A stretch of 64,000 bases of DNA, from contig NC_090746.1 of assembly GCF_036898095.1 (NCBI RefSeq), forward strand, positions 113,018,198-113,082,197. Reading direction: 5' to 3'. The stretch is from Palaemon carinicauda (taxonomy: Eukaryota > Arthropoda > Malacostraca > Decapoda > Palaemonidae). The position numbers were made by a program, and so were the translations under genes. The notes beneath the pieces are model-generated. The model had not been told where the DNA came from. It ran no database searches and saw nothing but the letters and a program-made list of their open reading frames with translations. Shown in pieces: positions 32,911-44,269 of this stretch (positions within the stretch are counted from its first letter, which is position 1; every line of letters starts with the position of its first letter).

Positions 32911-33785
32911 GCAATTACTGTTATAGTTATTATATATTTTTATTCATATAGTTCTTTTCTACTCAATAGTATAAGATGATGTTTTCTCCTAATTTGCCAT
33001 CTGTATCTGAATTCTGGTTGGCATTCATTATCATCATCATTTGTTCTTGCATTTTTCTATTTCTTCTGCCATCATTATTGGTGTATTATAGGATGTCAGC
33101 AATGCTATTAGTTTTTGATCTTTCAAAATTGGTGTTTCTTCTCAATCAGTTTTCTTTTGTGGCCTCTTTTAAGTTCTCTGTTTTTTCTTGTTTCCTATTT
33201 TATTTTGGCAGAGTTTTTCCAGAGCTTCTAGTTATGTTTTATTCTTCATAAGTACCTTGTGGAAATTAGTTATAGGCCATAAATCTTGCCTCATTCTTGA
33301 TTTTTTTTTTTTTTTTTGGTTGGTTTTATTACTTTTTTAATTCCTACAAGTCATTGTGTTCTTTTTGTACTTCTGGAATATTGATATTCATCTATTTATT
33401 GCCTCAATTTCCATGGCAAGATTTGTGGTTATCAGCTTTATTTTGTTGAGCATTTTGCCTTGGTTTTAATTTTTTTCTAATCCTTCTCAAAATTTATTTT
33501 TTCTAGAAAGAATCATAATAGCTAAGTCACATTCAATTTCATGTTTGTTTTCAGCATTATTCTCTTTTGGATTGCTATTTAATTCATCCTTATTCAATTA
33601 AATGATGGTATCGTTTGTCTTTCGTTTTATATTTTGGTGATTTTATATGTATTCTCCTTACCCTTTAAGTTTGGGCCTACCTCTAGGGGTTTGTAGGGTA
33701 GTGAGGCATTTACTGTTTAGTATATCTTCTGTGTTGGGAACTGTGAAAGCCCTGATTATCTTAACTTTTCTTATTGCCATGTAGA
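32911..33785. other. No gene seen (about 0.9 kb)
   Basis: AT-rich, T-rich on this strand; includes a T run near 33,301-33,318. Hydrophobic frames here are the expected result of T-richness. Confidence 0.5.
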
Positions 33786-34880
33786 AAAGAAGAAAGAGAG
33801 ACAGAGATATCTGCAAAACAGATAAATATAGGAAAGCCGACATATTACCTGGTCACTGAAATAGTGAATCATGAAATTTTTTTTTCTATTTTAGAATTTG
33901 AAAATGGAAGATGTGAAAATGTGAATGTGTTTAGAGCCAATAGGGAAATAGTAAAAGTATGTGGTGGGCCGCCGAAAATTCATCCCCAGGGAAATGGAAG
34001 TTTCTTGGAGACACTATCCCCATACAAAGTGAAAGATTGAAAGCACTTTCAACTTTGGATGGTCATAAGGTCAAATGCTTTTCTCACCCCATTTTTAACC
34101 AGAATAGGGGTGTGATATATTTTTCAGAGTTGCTAGAAATAGAGGCAAAAGAAATGGAAGATGAACTGAAAAATCAAGGAGAAGTAAAAGTAGTTAGAAT
34201 GAGAAATAGATTCGGAGAACATGTTCCTCTAGCCACTTTAGTTTTAACTTTTGAACTTCTGATGAATGTAGGCTACCCAATTTTATTAAAGCTGGTTGGC
34301 TATCTTTAAAGGTAAAACCATACACCCTTTTACCATTGTGATGTTGTCATTGCCAAATGTATGGCCATTTAAGCCAAAAGTGCAAGGAAAACTAAAGAAT
34401 AAGCCAGCTGTTTTAGCCAACTGTGGAAAAATTGTCATGGAGCATGTACAAAAAATTCAAATTGTATTCACTGTGGGAAGCACACCCAGCTACATATGAA
34501 AGCAGTGTCAAGTTTATTATTTAAAAAGAAATCCAGCCATTAGGACCATGGAAAGGGTTACTTTTAAAGAGGCTCATAAAAGAGCTTTGGAAAAGCAGAT
34601 AAGGCCAGGGTGACCTTTTTCACTGGTTTTGAAGAAAAACTTGCCAAAAAACACTGATAAAGATAGTATCCTCACTTTCAACATAAAGAAATATATGAAA
34701 GTAGTTAAAGAAGATCAAAGATCTATTGCAAATTTATATCCGGGAGGTGTAGAAAAATCAAAAGATACTTTTAAGAACAGAAAGATATTGAAAAACCATC
34801 TACCCTCATTCTAAACAATAGTATAAACCTCTCTCAGTACATGTCCCTGCCTGATTTGATGGATGTTTCACTTAAAACCA
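33786..34880 (+). pseudogene. LINE ORF1 (Gag-like) fragment
   Basis: Broken ORF1 of a LINE related to LINE-D2. Segments in three frames: 33,880-34,040 (NVFRANREIVKVCGGPPKIH), 34,041-34,309 (FNQNRGVIYFSELLEIEAKE, HVPLATLVLTFELL), then remnants of zinc knuckles (HCQMYGHLSQKC in one frame, AVLANCGK in another, 34,350-34,500), and a tail with INLSQYMSLPDLMDVS near 34,825-34,870 that parallels TNLSQAISLPDLMEIP of LINE-D2 ORF1. In I and Jockey group elements this protein binds RNA. It ends abruptly where DIRS-B2 gag begins. Confidence 0.7.
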
Positions 34881-35105
34881 GCCACCAAAAAGAAGGCTAT
34901 CGCCCAGATAGCCAGAACCTCCAGTTTCTTGAGGGCAGGTTCCTCCCGATCTTTATCGCTTCCTTTCTTTTTACAAAGGAAGTATTATGAGAACGAGGGG
35001 AACCACATTCCACCATGTCCCTCGACCCTTTGGTGGAATCTCTGACGAAGGGTCTTCCGAATCGAACCCTCTCTACTTTGAGAGCCTCCCTCTCGGCAGT
35101 TGAGC
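34880..35105 (+). pseudogene. DIRS-B2 gag remnant
   Basis: SSFLRAGSSRSLSLPFFLQR and LDPLVESLTKGLPNRTL match in order the DIRS-B1 Gag segment around QRRYFEILEEPRPALPLHHF. The rest of gag and the first part of RT are deleted: at about 35,105 the sequence jumps to RT motif B. Confidence 0.6.
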
Positions 35106-35960
35106 TCCTTAACAGCCCCTCAGGTCTTTACCAGAGTGTTCGCCCTCGTTTCTTCTTGGGGTTACAGGAACGGTATTTGTCTCTTCACATACCTAGACAA
35201 TTGGCTGGTTCTTGCAGACTCCGAGACTACCCTTCTTTGTCAAGGAGGCATGCCTCTCGAGTTTTGTCAGGATCTGCGGATCTTGATAAATCTTGAAAAA
35301 TCATCACTGCTTCCTTCACAGAGACTTATACCTCGGTATGATAATAGACACTGTCCAAAAGAAAGTCTTTCCCACCACACGAAAGAGTACACAGGCTGAG
35401 AGGAGTGACTGCACCCTTCCTCAGACAGGAAGATCTACCAGCCCATCGTTGGTAGAGCCTGTTAGGTCACCTAACATCTCCTCCGTATAGTTCCAAACGA
35501 CCGCCTCAGGATAAGATCCCTGCAGTGGGAGCTAAAGTCTGTGTGGAAGCAACACTCAGATCCGCCGGACATTCGAGTTCCAATTACTCAGGAACAAGTG
35601 ACGGATCTGCTTGGTGGGCGGCAGACGAAAACCTTTGCGGAGGTCAAAATCTTCTTATCCCTCCTCCAGACTTGATGCTCTTTACAGATTCATCAAAAGA
35701 AGTATGGGGGCTTCACTTGCGGCATCACACTATCTCCGGCTTTTGGTCAGAATCAGAAAGGTACCGGCACATAAATCTCTTGGAGATGAGAGCATCGTAC
35801 CTAACTCTTCATCAGTTCCAACAGTTGCTGGCAGACCACTCTGTGGTGTTGATGAGCGACAACTCCACACTGGTAGCTTACATCAACAAACAAGGCAGTA
35901 CCTTTTCGCAGCCTCTATGCCATCTTGCAGTAGAGATTCTCAGATGGTCAGAAGAATAGT
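35100..35960 (+). pseudogene. DIRS-B2 RT palm and RNase H remnant
   Basis: TAPQVFTRVFALVSSWGYRN (motif B side), then LFTYLDNWLVLA, where the second Asp of the usual YLDDW is Asn. After a frame change: LMLFTDSSKEVWGLHLRHHT (RNase H Asp), NLLEMRASYLTLHQF (Glu) and VVLMSDNSTLVAYINKQGST (Asp), open to 35,959. The loss of the catalytic Asp, with the frameshift and upstream deletion, makes it inactive. RNase H fold assignment is secure. Confidence 0.8.
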
Positions 35961-36256
35961 GTCTCCCTGTCAGCTCGCTTCATTCCAGGCTGGAGGCATG
36001 TGCTCGCGGACAATCTGAGCAGAACGACTCAGATAGTAGGCTTTGAATGGTCTTTGCATCCTCTGATAGCCAACAAAGTCCTGACTTTGTGGGGTTCCCT
36101 GACCGGAGACCTGTTCGCAACATCTCTGAACAAAAAACTTCCGCTGTACTGATCTCCAGTCGTGGACTCAGGGTCTATGGCAAGATGCATTTCAACAACG
36201 GTGGGACAACATTGATGTGTACGCCTTTCCCCCATTTTGTCTAATGAGAAGATTGC
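35961..36256 (+). pseudogene. DIRS-B2 RNase H end and conserved DIRS region
   Basis: Broken frames matching DIRS-B1 21,177-21,480: RNase H end, a TFDLFATAL-like stretch (here near 36,100) and the VYAFPPFCLMRRLLNK-like stretch near 36,220-36,256. It stops at the micro-insertion at 36,257. Confidence 0.65.
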
Positions 36257-36332
36257 TCAACAAGACCACGGCATCAATGACCTTATATGTCGGGATGCCA
36301 GAAAACCTCAAACTAATCAATCAACAAGACCA
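36257..36332 (+). mobile_element. 52-bp LINE-D 3' end with 12-bp target duplication
   Basis: Bases 36,269-36,320 match only the last part of LINE-D (atcaatgacctta...tgtcgggatgccagaaaac, tail aatcaa). Direct copies of tcaacaagacca flank it at 36,257-36,268 and 36,321-36,332. DIRS-B1 has one copy of this target (tcaacaaggcca at about 21,467) followed by matching sequence. Confidence 0.85.
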
Positions 36333-36373
36333 GAGTATCCAAAATTCTAATGATGACCCTTGTAGCTCCTTGT

Positions 36374-36721
36374 AGCCAGGCCTTCTCCATCATGAGGCAA
36401 GACTTCACAGGATTCTGGAAGTTTTATTCCAGCTGTGACCAAGTTGTGGAATTGTCTTCCTAATCAGGTGATTGAATCGGTAGAACTTCAAAAGTTCAAA
36501 GTGGCAGCAAATGTTTTTATGTTGAACAGGTTGACATAAGTCTTTTCATAGTTTATATAGGATATATCTGTTTTGACGTTGTTATTGTTCTTAGTATGAT
36601 TTATTGTTATTTGTTCTCATCATTTATTCATTTCCTTATTTCCTTTCCTCACTGGGCTATTTTTCCCTATTGGAGCATCTTGCTTTTCCAACTAGGGTTG
36701 TAGCTTGGCTAGTGATGATAG
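36374..36721 (+). mobile_element. LINE-C 3' end fragment inside DIRS-B2
   Basis: Starts agccaggccttctccatcat (equivalent to NSQAFSIMR of LINE-C ORF2), passes LWN- and VELQKFKVAANVF-coding sequence and the family 3' UTR, and ends near gctagtgatgata. DIRS-B1 lacks it: there tagctcc is followed directly by gctatgacatcacgcag, here by the insert and then gtatggcatcatgcag. No clear target duplication. Confidence 0.8.
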
Positions 36722-37113
36722 TATGGCATCATGCAGAGTGGTTCCTGAACCTCCTGCATCTACTAGTAGATCTACCAAGAGAACTCCCTCCATGTCTAGA
36801 TCTACTCAAACAACCACACGCATACATCTTCCACAGAACCGTGCAGTCGCTTCGACGTAACGCCTGAAGACTATCCAGCGTCTCCTCTCTCAGAAGGGCT
36901 TTTCATATCAAGTAGCTAAATGTTCAGATACTTATATGTCCTCAGCCTCAGTGTACCAGACAAAATGGACAATCTTCTGTGGTTGGTGACGTGGAAGGAA
37001 TATCTCTCCTCTCAGTACCTCTATTCCCATAATAGCGAAGTTCCTTCTATACCTTCAGGAGGAAAAGCTCCTTTCAGTCTGGGCAGTTAAAGGCTATCGT
37101 TCACCCCTGAGCC
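36722..37113 (+). pseudogene. DIRS-B2 YR start region
   Basis: Matches DIRS-B1 21,520-21,835: PRELPPCLDLLKQPHAYIFH, a QRLLSQKGFSYQVAK-like stretch, then the core-binding region up to VKGYRS at about 37,100. Interrupted by LINE-D2 inside the codons after GYRS. Confidence 0.75.
37101..37113 (+). repeat. LINE-D2 target-site duplication, left copy
   Basis: tcacccctgagcc, repeated exactly at 43,582-43,594. Confidence 0.9.
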
Positions 37114-37938
37114 CCCTCTTGATAGAGAATGCCGTGATGAAGTCATTGAGCTTCAGCACGGCATTCTATTCCCGTGCTGAAACTTGGTGACGGAAGAGGG
37201 CTCTCGAACTTGGGGAAACTGCTATCCCAGTTCGAATCTAAATGTCTCTCTTTCTTATCTTTTTCTTCCTCTTTATATTGCTTCAAACTTCTCCTTATAT
37301 TATAAACTTTCCTTCATGTTGCTGTCCCAACCCTATGAGTAAAATTTCCCATATGTATATGTGTATATATTTACATATATATGTATGTTTATTATTTTTA
37401 TTTTTTTTTTCTTTATGGCATGGATGTTCCTACATCTGTTATTGCCACTTGGGCGGATGTTTCTACATCCGGTATTGCTGCCTGCTTTGATGAATGGGAA
37501 AGATGTCACGGTTGGGAGGTGTTTGTGCTCAAAGCTATATGTGAGATTATTGGATGATCTCAGACATCCCGAAGATGGTTTAGGCCTTTTTGGCGGAAAT
37601 ATTCTCAAGAGTTGGGTCTTCGGAATCCAGGGGGATCCAATGCTTGGGGTAGGACTCTCGGCTTTTGGCCGGAAGCCCGTCATTACAGATATGGGGAGGA
37701 TGATTCCATAGTTTCTTGGTCTCAGTCCTAACAGGCGGGTTCAGCTTACACCTGTGCCTCTATATCTGTTTTGATGCTATCCTTCAGGTAGGGTATGGAG
37801 TGGACCATCTGGGAAGTATACTCTCACTGTGCCGGTAATGGAGAGTGCAAATTTCCTTCCCAACATGTGATGCCTTAATGTTCTCAAGCAGGTAAATCAA
37901 ACTATTCAAAAAATCACTCTTCTCATTTCTTTATTCTA
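37114..37938 (+). other. LINE-D2 5' UTR
   Basis: 825 bases between the insertion point and the ORF1 ATG. No conserved frame. Such leaders carry the internal promoter in I-group LINEs; I cannot point to a defined promoter motif here. Contains a short hairpin near the start (gcattctattcccgtgctg around a matching cagcacggcattct). Confidence 0.6.
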
Positions 37939-39617
37939 ATGGATTCTGGTGACAATGACCCCACCTTCCCTGGATATGCTGACTCGCCCCCGGCACTGTT
38001 GACGACCTCTGGCAATTCATTTAAAGAAAACTCCGTTGACGACATAGGAACTAAAAAGGACTATTCTTTAAACATTCGGAAAAAGGGTAATTTGGGCAAC
38101 ACAGGAAAACTGAATGTCCTGCACGTTACCCAAATCCCATTAGAAGCTAATTATGATGTGCTACATAAAATATTTGAGTGTTACGGATTAATAAAAGAAA
38201 TTAGAATGAAACTTCAAAATGATAATCGGGAATCTTGGTTATCATTTAATTGTCATGAGGAAGCATTTAATGCAAGCCGTAACATTGTTGATATTAAAGT
38301 AGGTAATATGAGTGTTAAGGGTGCTCTGTGTGATGGGGCACCTAAAGATCTGGATGTCTACAGACCAGCAGACTGGGCTGATAAAGATATAGAGGCAGAT
38401 ATGCCATCCCAAAGAAAGCCAAAACAACCAATGTGGCTTGCTCAATCTATAGGAGGTACGGAAAATTATTTCAAGATCTGCAAATTTCTTCAGAGGAAGG
38501 TAGGTACGATTGCACCTGGAGATATATCTCGATTCGGGAAGAAAAGTTAATTGATAAAGGCCAAGTCATACACACAGTCTGTTATACTGTCCAATTTGAA
38601 GACAGTAAATGATGATATAAAATTGGACATCAAACCCCATCTAAACTTTAGCTATGGAAGGGGAGTGGTTTTCAATAGGGATCTATATGAATTTACCGAA
38701 GATGAGATATTGGCTATGTGTCCACTATCAGTGTGGAAAGTACATACTGTAAAGTACCTGGAACATCAATGATTGTTCTTACTTTCCAGGATGCTGATGT
38801 ACCTTTCCACATAGACATAGAAAATGAAAGGATCAGAGTGCAACCTTTTAAGCAGAAGCCACTGCAATGTTATAATTGCTTTAAATTTAGACATCCTTCC
38901 AAAGTTTGCAATAATGAAAAAATTTGTAATACTTGCTCCAATATTTACCATGGGGAGTGTACACTTGAGGCAAGGTGCTTAAACAGCAACTCTAATCATA
39001 AATCTAATGATAGGAGCTGCCAGTTTTATAAGTTTGAAGAGGCTGCCCTCAATAAATCAATTATTAAACATGTAAGTGTGGGGCATGCCAAGAGATTATT
39101 AAATAAATCTAATACTTATGCAAAGACATTAAAAACAGGAGAAAAAGTTCCTCGGGAATCATCTCACCCACCTACTACTGTAGGTAGTTCTTGAAAAAGG
39201 AATTCACCATCTATTGATAAAGTGCTGCATAAGACAAGAACATCTCCTCCTAAAGATTTATCATTGAGTATCAACAAAAAAATATTGCCCATCACTATCA
39301 AACCTTTTTCCCCCATTACAAAGGATAGTACTAACCTCTCCCAGGCTATATCCTTGCCTGATTTAATGGAGATTCCACCTGACACCAAGTTATCAGGTGT
39401 ACCTGTAGTGGGGAAGGTACAAAGACCTGGTAACTCGCAACCTATTAATCGTAAAAGAGAGAGACCTCCATCTCTCTCACCCCCTTCCATAAGAAATACT
39501 AGAATTATGACGTCAAATAAATATGATGTTTTGTCTGTTGATGTTGCCGATCAACCAGAAGACAATTTAAATAAATCAGAAATTCAAGTTGAGGTCCACC
39601 ATCCCCTCAACAAATAG
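37939..39617 (+). pseudogene. LINE-D2 ORF1 (Gag-like RNA-binding protein), broken
   Basis: ATG at 37,939. An RRM-like segment lies at residues about 55-115 (KLNVLHVTQIPLEANYDVLH, ESWLSFNCHEEAFNASRN). A TAA at 38,548-38,550 interrupts the same frame. The central domain (YGRGVVFNRDLYEFTEDEIL) follows, with a frameshift near 38,760. Then zinc knuckles: LQCYNCFKFRHPSKVC, then KICNTCSNIYHGECTLEARC, and a third His/Cys group (38,868-39,025). An in-frame stop lies at 39,192-39,194, then a basic Ser/Pro-rich tail to 39,617. The expected role is binding element RNA in ribonucleoprotein particles. Two stops and one frameshift make it inactive. Confidence 0.8.
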
Positions 39618-39754
39618 ATAAAAAGGATACAAAGAAAAACACCAACGTAAAACCCAACATAACAAGACCATCTCTGAAGAAACTTACAGGTAATAATGTT
39701 AGATTAAAAACTGCTAATGGGAAGACCTCATCCAAGATGTCTTCCCGAAATAAT

Positions 39755-40665
39755 CCATAGTTTTCTCCTCAATTTTGCAATGGAACTGTCAGGGTTTAAG
39801 GGCAAAATTTGAAGAACTTAAGCTCCTAATTCATGAACATTTCCCCATAATTGTATGTCTACAGAAAAGTATGCTGGATACTAACACTCCTAGTCCTCGA
39901 GAGTATGTTGGCTATAGAACACCATATAATCATCAAGCAGGGAGCCATGGTGGAAGTCTCATGTACATTCGTCGAGATGTTCCCCAAATACCTATGTCTA
40001 TATGTACAACCCTGCAGGCAGTGGTTGTACAAATTGATATAGGAAGAAAATATAAAATATGCTCTCTCTACTTGCCTCCAAATGGTAATATTTTATATGA
40101 TGATTTAGCAGAGGTCATTCATCAACTCCCTCAACCATTTCTCTTACTGAGAGATTTGAATGGTAGACATCCTTTATGGGGTGATATTTTGGCAAACACA
40201 AGAGGCAATATTATTTCATTAATTGTGGAGAATGAGGATGTGGGACTCCTTTATACAGGAGAGCCCACGCACTTCCATGTTCAGACAGGTACCTTGTCAT
40301 GCATTGACCTTTCAATTGCAAGCTACTGCCTTCTTGATTTTGATTGGAGGACATTAGAAGATTGGCATACTAGTGATCATGCACCAATCATTATAAACAC
40401 CAACAAGGGTCCGCCTTTACAGATATCGCCACGATGGAATCTTGACAGGGCAGACTGGGTTAAATTTTGTGAGCTAAGTGAAATCGAAGGGAGTGCAGAT
40501 CAGTTTGAAAGTATTGATGATGCCATAGACCTTCTGAATGGAACTCCATACAGCAGGAATCATTTTGATTCCCAAAACCACAGGACTATTCAAAAGACGA
40601 CCAGTCCCGTGGTGGTCTTCAGAATTAACAGCCTTGCACAGAGCCACCAGAAAATCTCTTGACTA
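39755..40665 (+). pseudogene. LINE-D2 ORF2 apurinic-type endonuclease domain
   Basis: An APE-like endonuclease that would nick target DNA. Motifs: LQWNCQGLRAKFEELKLLI (Asn), PIIVCLQKSML (the usual catalytic Glu of QES is Lys here), SHGGSLMYIRRDVP, CSLYLPPN, LLRDLNGRHPLWG (usually GDFN; here the Asp-Phe-Asn core reads DLN), TLSCIDLSIAS, and TSDHAPIIINT (final Asp-His). No ATG is in frame just upstream; the open frame starts at an ATT/TTG region. The Glu-to-Lys change alone should stop cleavage. The frame ends at 40,662. Confidence 0.82.
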
Positions 40666-42384
40666 GATTGCATAGACGCCGTACGGATGAAAATTTGATA
40701 ATGTACAAAAAGTGTAGAGCACAGTTCCACCGTGCCATGAAAGAAGCTAGACGCCAATCTTGGCTGGCTTTTGTTTCTTCCATTAATAGTAGAACACCAC
40801 CATCTTCTGTATGGAGGAAAGTAAAAAAGATTGCAGGCAAATTCACCCCAAACCCACCACCAGTGTTGAAAGTGAATGGTCAGTATGTGACTGAAGGATT
40901 TGAAGTTAGCAATGCCCTGGCTGACCATTTTTCAAATGTTTTGTGCAAGAGTGTAGCAGCTCCTGGTCACCAGTACAGGAGCATTGAAGAAAAGAAAATT
41001 TTAAATTTTGCAAGAGGAAGGGAAGAGTCATATAATTCTCCTTTCACTGAAAGAGAATATGATTCGGCACTTTCCACTTGCAACGATACAGCCCCTGGAC
41101 CCGATGGAATTCCATACGCAATGATTAAACATGTACATTTTAATAAAAAGTTGTTTATTTTAAGCATTATTAATAGAATATGGCCTAATCATAGTTATCC
41201 AAGTGTTTGGGAACTAGCCATTATTTTAGCCTTTTTAAAACCCGGTAAGGACAAGTTTTTAGCAGCAAACTACCGACCTATTGCATTGACATCTTGTTTA
41301 TGTAAAATTATGGAGAAGATGGTCAATGCAAGACTGATGTGGTACCTTGAAAAGAAGGGTATTTTATCACCCATTCAATGTGGATTCAGAAAAATGCACT
41401 CAACGACTGATGTGCTGATACGACTTGAGTCATCCATTTGTGAAGCGTTTGCTTCCAAACAGCACCATGTGACAGTCTTTTTTTTATCTTGAAAAGGCAT
41501 ATGATACCACATGGAGATACGGTACACTTAAAAGAATCCATGAGTTAGGATTAAGAGGAGTGCTACCACTGTTCATTCAGTCATTTCTTTCACATAGAGT
41601 TTTCCAAATGAGAGTTGGGGAAGCTCTATCAGAAAGTAAATGCCAGGAAGGAGGAGTTCCTCAGGGGAGTGTGCTGAGTGTAACCCTTTTTGCACTAGCA
41701 ATTAATGGGATATCCTCAGTCATTCCCCGGGATGTTCTCGCAACATTATTTGTGGATGATCTCTCCATATCATTTTCTGGGACTAGAATGGCAATGGTTG
41801 AGAGAAAAATACAACACACTATTGATAAAATTATCCATTGGGCTGATATGAATGGATTTAAGTTCTCGACAAGTAAAACTAAAATTGTCCATTTCTGTTT
41901 TATCCGAGGAGTACATCCAGACCCGGATATATACATCAAAGGTCAATGGATCCCATGTGCAAGTGAAGCTAAATTTTTAGGGTTGATATTTGATTGTAGG
42001 CTTACATGGGTTTCTCACGTAAAAGCATTAAAAGCTAAACGTCTTGAAGCTATGAATCTTTTAAAAGTATTTTCCCATACATCAAGGGGGGAAGACCGCA
42101 ATACAATTTTAAAATTATACAAGGCCTTGATTTTTTCCAAAATTAGTTATGGATGTGAAATATACTCCTCAGCAACCCCAAGCCGGTTAAAAATATTAGA
42201 TTCTATACATCATGCTAGTATAAGATCATTCACAGGAGCCTTTAGAACCTCACCTATCACAAGTCTCCTTGTGGATGCTGGTGAGTTGCCTCTAGACCTT
42301 TACCGAAAGTCCTCTATTATTTGGATTGGTTTAGATTGCCAAGACTCCCTAATTCTTCAGCCTTTCAGACTGCAAGCCTTGTAA
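40659..42384 (+). pseudogene. LINE-D2 ORF2 reverse transcriptase, two frameshifts
   Basis: 40,659-41,492: linker (AMKEARRQSWLAFVSSINSR), GPDGIPYAMIK, NYRPIALTSCLCKIMEKMVN, CGFRKMHSTTDVLIRL, HHVTVFF (motif A start). A frame change in a T run near 41,480 splits motif A (EKAYDTTW lies in the next frame). 41,560-42,384: EGGVPQGSVLSVTLFALAIN (motif B), TLFVDDLSISFSGTRMAM (VDD motif C, about 41,745), AKFLGLIFDCRLTWVSHVK, then the thumb (SRLKILDSIHHASIRSFTGA). Catalytic Asp pair present but the gene is split. Confidence 0.88.
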
Positions 42385-43445
42385 GGCACTCAACCTACTT
42401 TGAGTTGCACCTAAAATCTCCTCAACTTTTTGGGTTTCGGGTGAAACAATTATTAAACAATCTGGATATAATTAGAATTAAGGTGCTTCCATTCAAGGTA
42501 TCATCAACGCCTCCATGGAAATTACCTGACATATCTTTTTGTAAATACTTTATTGGAGTTAAGAAGAATATGACTGACTTAGAATCCAGGTTTCTTTTTA
42601 TGGAACATGAAGAACATAGGGGATCGACTTTTATATATACTGATGGCTCCAAATCTGATGCTGGCGTTGGATTTGGAGTACATAGTAATGATTTTAATTG
42701 TAGAGGTGCAGTTCCTCTAACAACTTCAATATTTACTGCCGAACTGTATGGCATACTAACCGCTATTGAGAAAATAGCTTTGGAAAAGGAGGGTAATTTT
42801 CCAATTTTTAGTGATGCAAGGAGTGTTCTTCAAGCTTTAGAAGTTTTTAATTCTAGTAACCCTCTAGTTTTAAAGATTTTAGAATGGCTTTTTATTATTG
42901 GACGGAGAGGTATAACAGTTTGATTTTGTTGGGTTCCAGCACATGTAGTTGTGTCTGGGAACGAGAAGGCAGATTTACTGGTGAAGAATGCGGCATCCGA
43001 GTTGCTACCAAGGAGGTATCCCATTCCCTGTAATGATTTCCTACCTTACATCAAGAAATTGGTTTGTAATAAATGGCAACAGCACTGGGATAGTCAAGAT
43101 GGCAATAAAGTGAGGGAAGTAACAAATATCATATCACCTTGGAGGTATGACATGATACCCCGAAAATGGGAGTCTTTGTCGTCTCCGTATTGGTCACACA
43201 CAGTTGACACGATTTTCTGCTGAAGGGCCAACACCAACCGTATTGTGAGGACTGTTTAGTACCTTTAACAGTGAGGCATTTGTTGACCGAATGCCCTAAT
43301 TTTACTAACTTTAGAAATAGATATTTGTTTGAGGCTCGAGGTGAGGATGGCAGGTTCATCCTTGCCAAGATTCTTGGACATGTGTCCTACTATGTGAGCG
43401 GAATTTTTAGATTTATTTCAGAAGTTCGTCTTCTGAAAACTATTT
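42321..43445 (+). pseudogene. LINE-D2 ORF2 RNase H and Cys/His tail
   Basis: RNase H: FIYTDGSKSDAGVGFGVHS (Asp), FTAELYGILTAIEKIALE (Glu), PIFSDARSVLQALEVF (Asp). A TGA at 42,921-42,923 cuts it just before the WVPAHV-like final motif, which continues in the same frame (VSGNEKADLLVKNAASE). The tail after 43,223 is in other frames and ends with CEDCLVPLTVRHLLTECPNF-like Cys/His sequence. Same order as LINE-A and LINE-D1. Confidence 0.82.
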
Positions 43446-43581
43446 AACTATTGTAATGACTTCTTAACTTTTATGGTTTTAATTGAATTCTCTCTTATTT
43501 TTCATATATAATAAATGCTATCGGCGTCAATGACCTTAGATGTCAGGATGCCAGAAAACTTTCAATCAATCAATCAATCAA
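43446..43581 (+). other. LINE-D2 3' UTR and tail
   Basis: Ends with tatcggcgtcaatgacctta, gatgtcaggatgccag and (tcaa)n. The same signature marks the ends of LINE-D1 (30,157), LINE-D3 (48,730) and the 36,269 scrap, so it is the 3' end recognised by this family. Confidence 0.85.
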
Positions 43582-43594
43582 TCACCCCTGAGCC
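43582..43594 (+). repeat. LINE-D2 target-site duplication, right copy
   Basis: tcacccctgagcc; the recombinase sequence resumes from here (gcctcgcctttaagctgaa, as DIRS-B1 gcctcgcctttagactgaa). Confidence 0.9.
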
Positions 43595-43650
43595 TCGCCT
43601 TTAAGCTGAAAGTAGTGGATGTTTCCTCTTGGTTGGAGCTTTCTTTACTC
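43595..43650 (+). pseudogene. DIRS-B2 YR middle piece
   Basis: 56 bases matching DIRS-B1 21,846-21,902 (LAFKLK-like, then LELSLL-like), ending at a second LINE insertion at ttctttactc. Confidence 0.75.
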
Positions 43651-44223
43651 TTCAGCTGCTGATTTTCCTCTTAATTTGTTGGACATGAACTTAAGGTCTG
43701 TTAAATTTCGTATTCCTGATCTAGATATTAATCTCTGACACTCGTTCAATTAGTTCATTATGCATGTTGCATAAGATTTTTTATAATAATGACCATCCTT
43801 TACATTCAGATCTTTCCCGACAGTTCCATCCTGTTCGTAATACTAGGTATACAGTTAATACTAATAGTCAGGCCTTCTCCTTCATGAGGCTCAATACTAC
43901 ACCGTACTCTAGAAGTTTTATTCCAGCTGTGACCAAGTTGTGGAATGATCTTCCTAATCGAGTAGTTGAATCAGTAGCAAAATTTCAAACTCCCCGCAAA
44001 TGTTTTATGTTGAACACGCTTACATAAGTCCTTTTATAGTTTGTATAGCAAATATGTGTTTTAATGTTGTTAATGTTTTTAAAATATTTTGTTTTAATTT
44101 TTCGTTACTTCTCATATTGTTTGTTTATTTCCTTATTTCCTTTCTTCACTGGGCTATTTTTCCCTGTTGGAGCCCTTGGGCTTATAGCATCTTGCGTTTC
44201 CAACTCTGGTTGTAGCTTAGCCA

Positions 44224-44269
<46 letters not shown>

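Larger units (their letters stand above)
37114..43581 (+). mobile_element. LINE-D2, full-length I-like LINE (6,468 bp)
   Basis: Complete layout: 5' UTR (37,114-37,938), ORF1 (37,939-39,617), ORF2 with endonuclease, RT, RNase H and Cys/His tail (about 39,755-43,445), 3' UTR and a tail of tcaa repeats (43,559-43,581). A 13-bp direct duplication brackets it, and the DIRS-B2 recombinase sequence continues on both sides. It landed as a full-length copy and has since gained several stops and frameshifts. LINE-D1 and LINE-D3 are other members; the 36,269 scrap is the 3' end of one. Confidence 0.9.
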
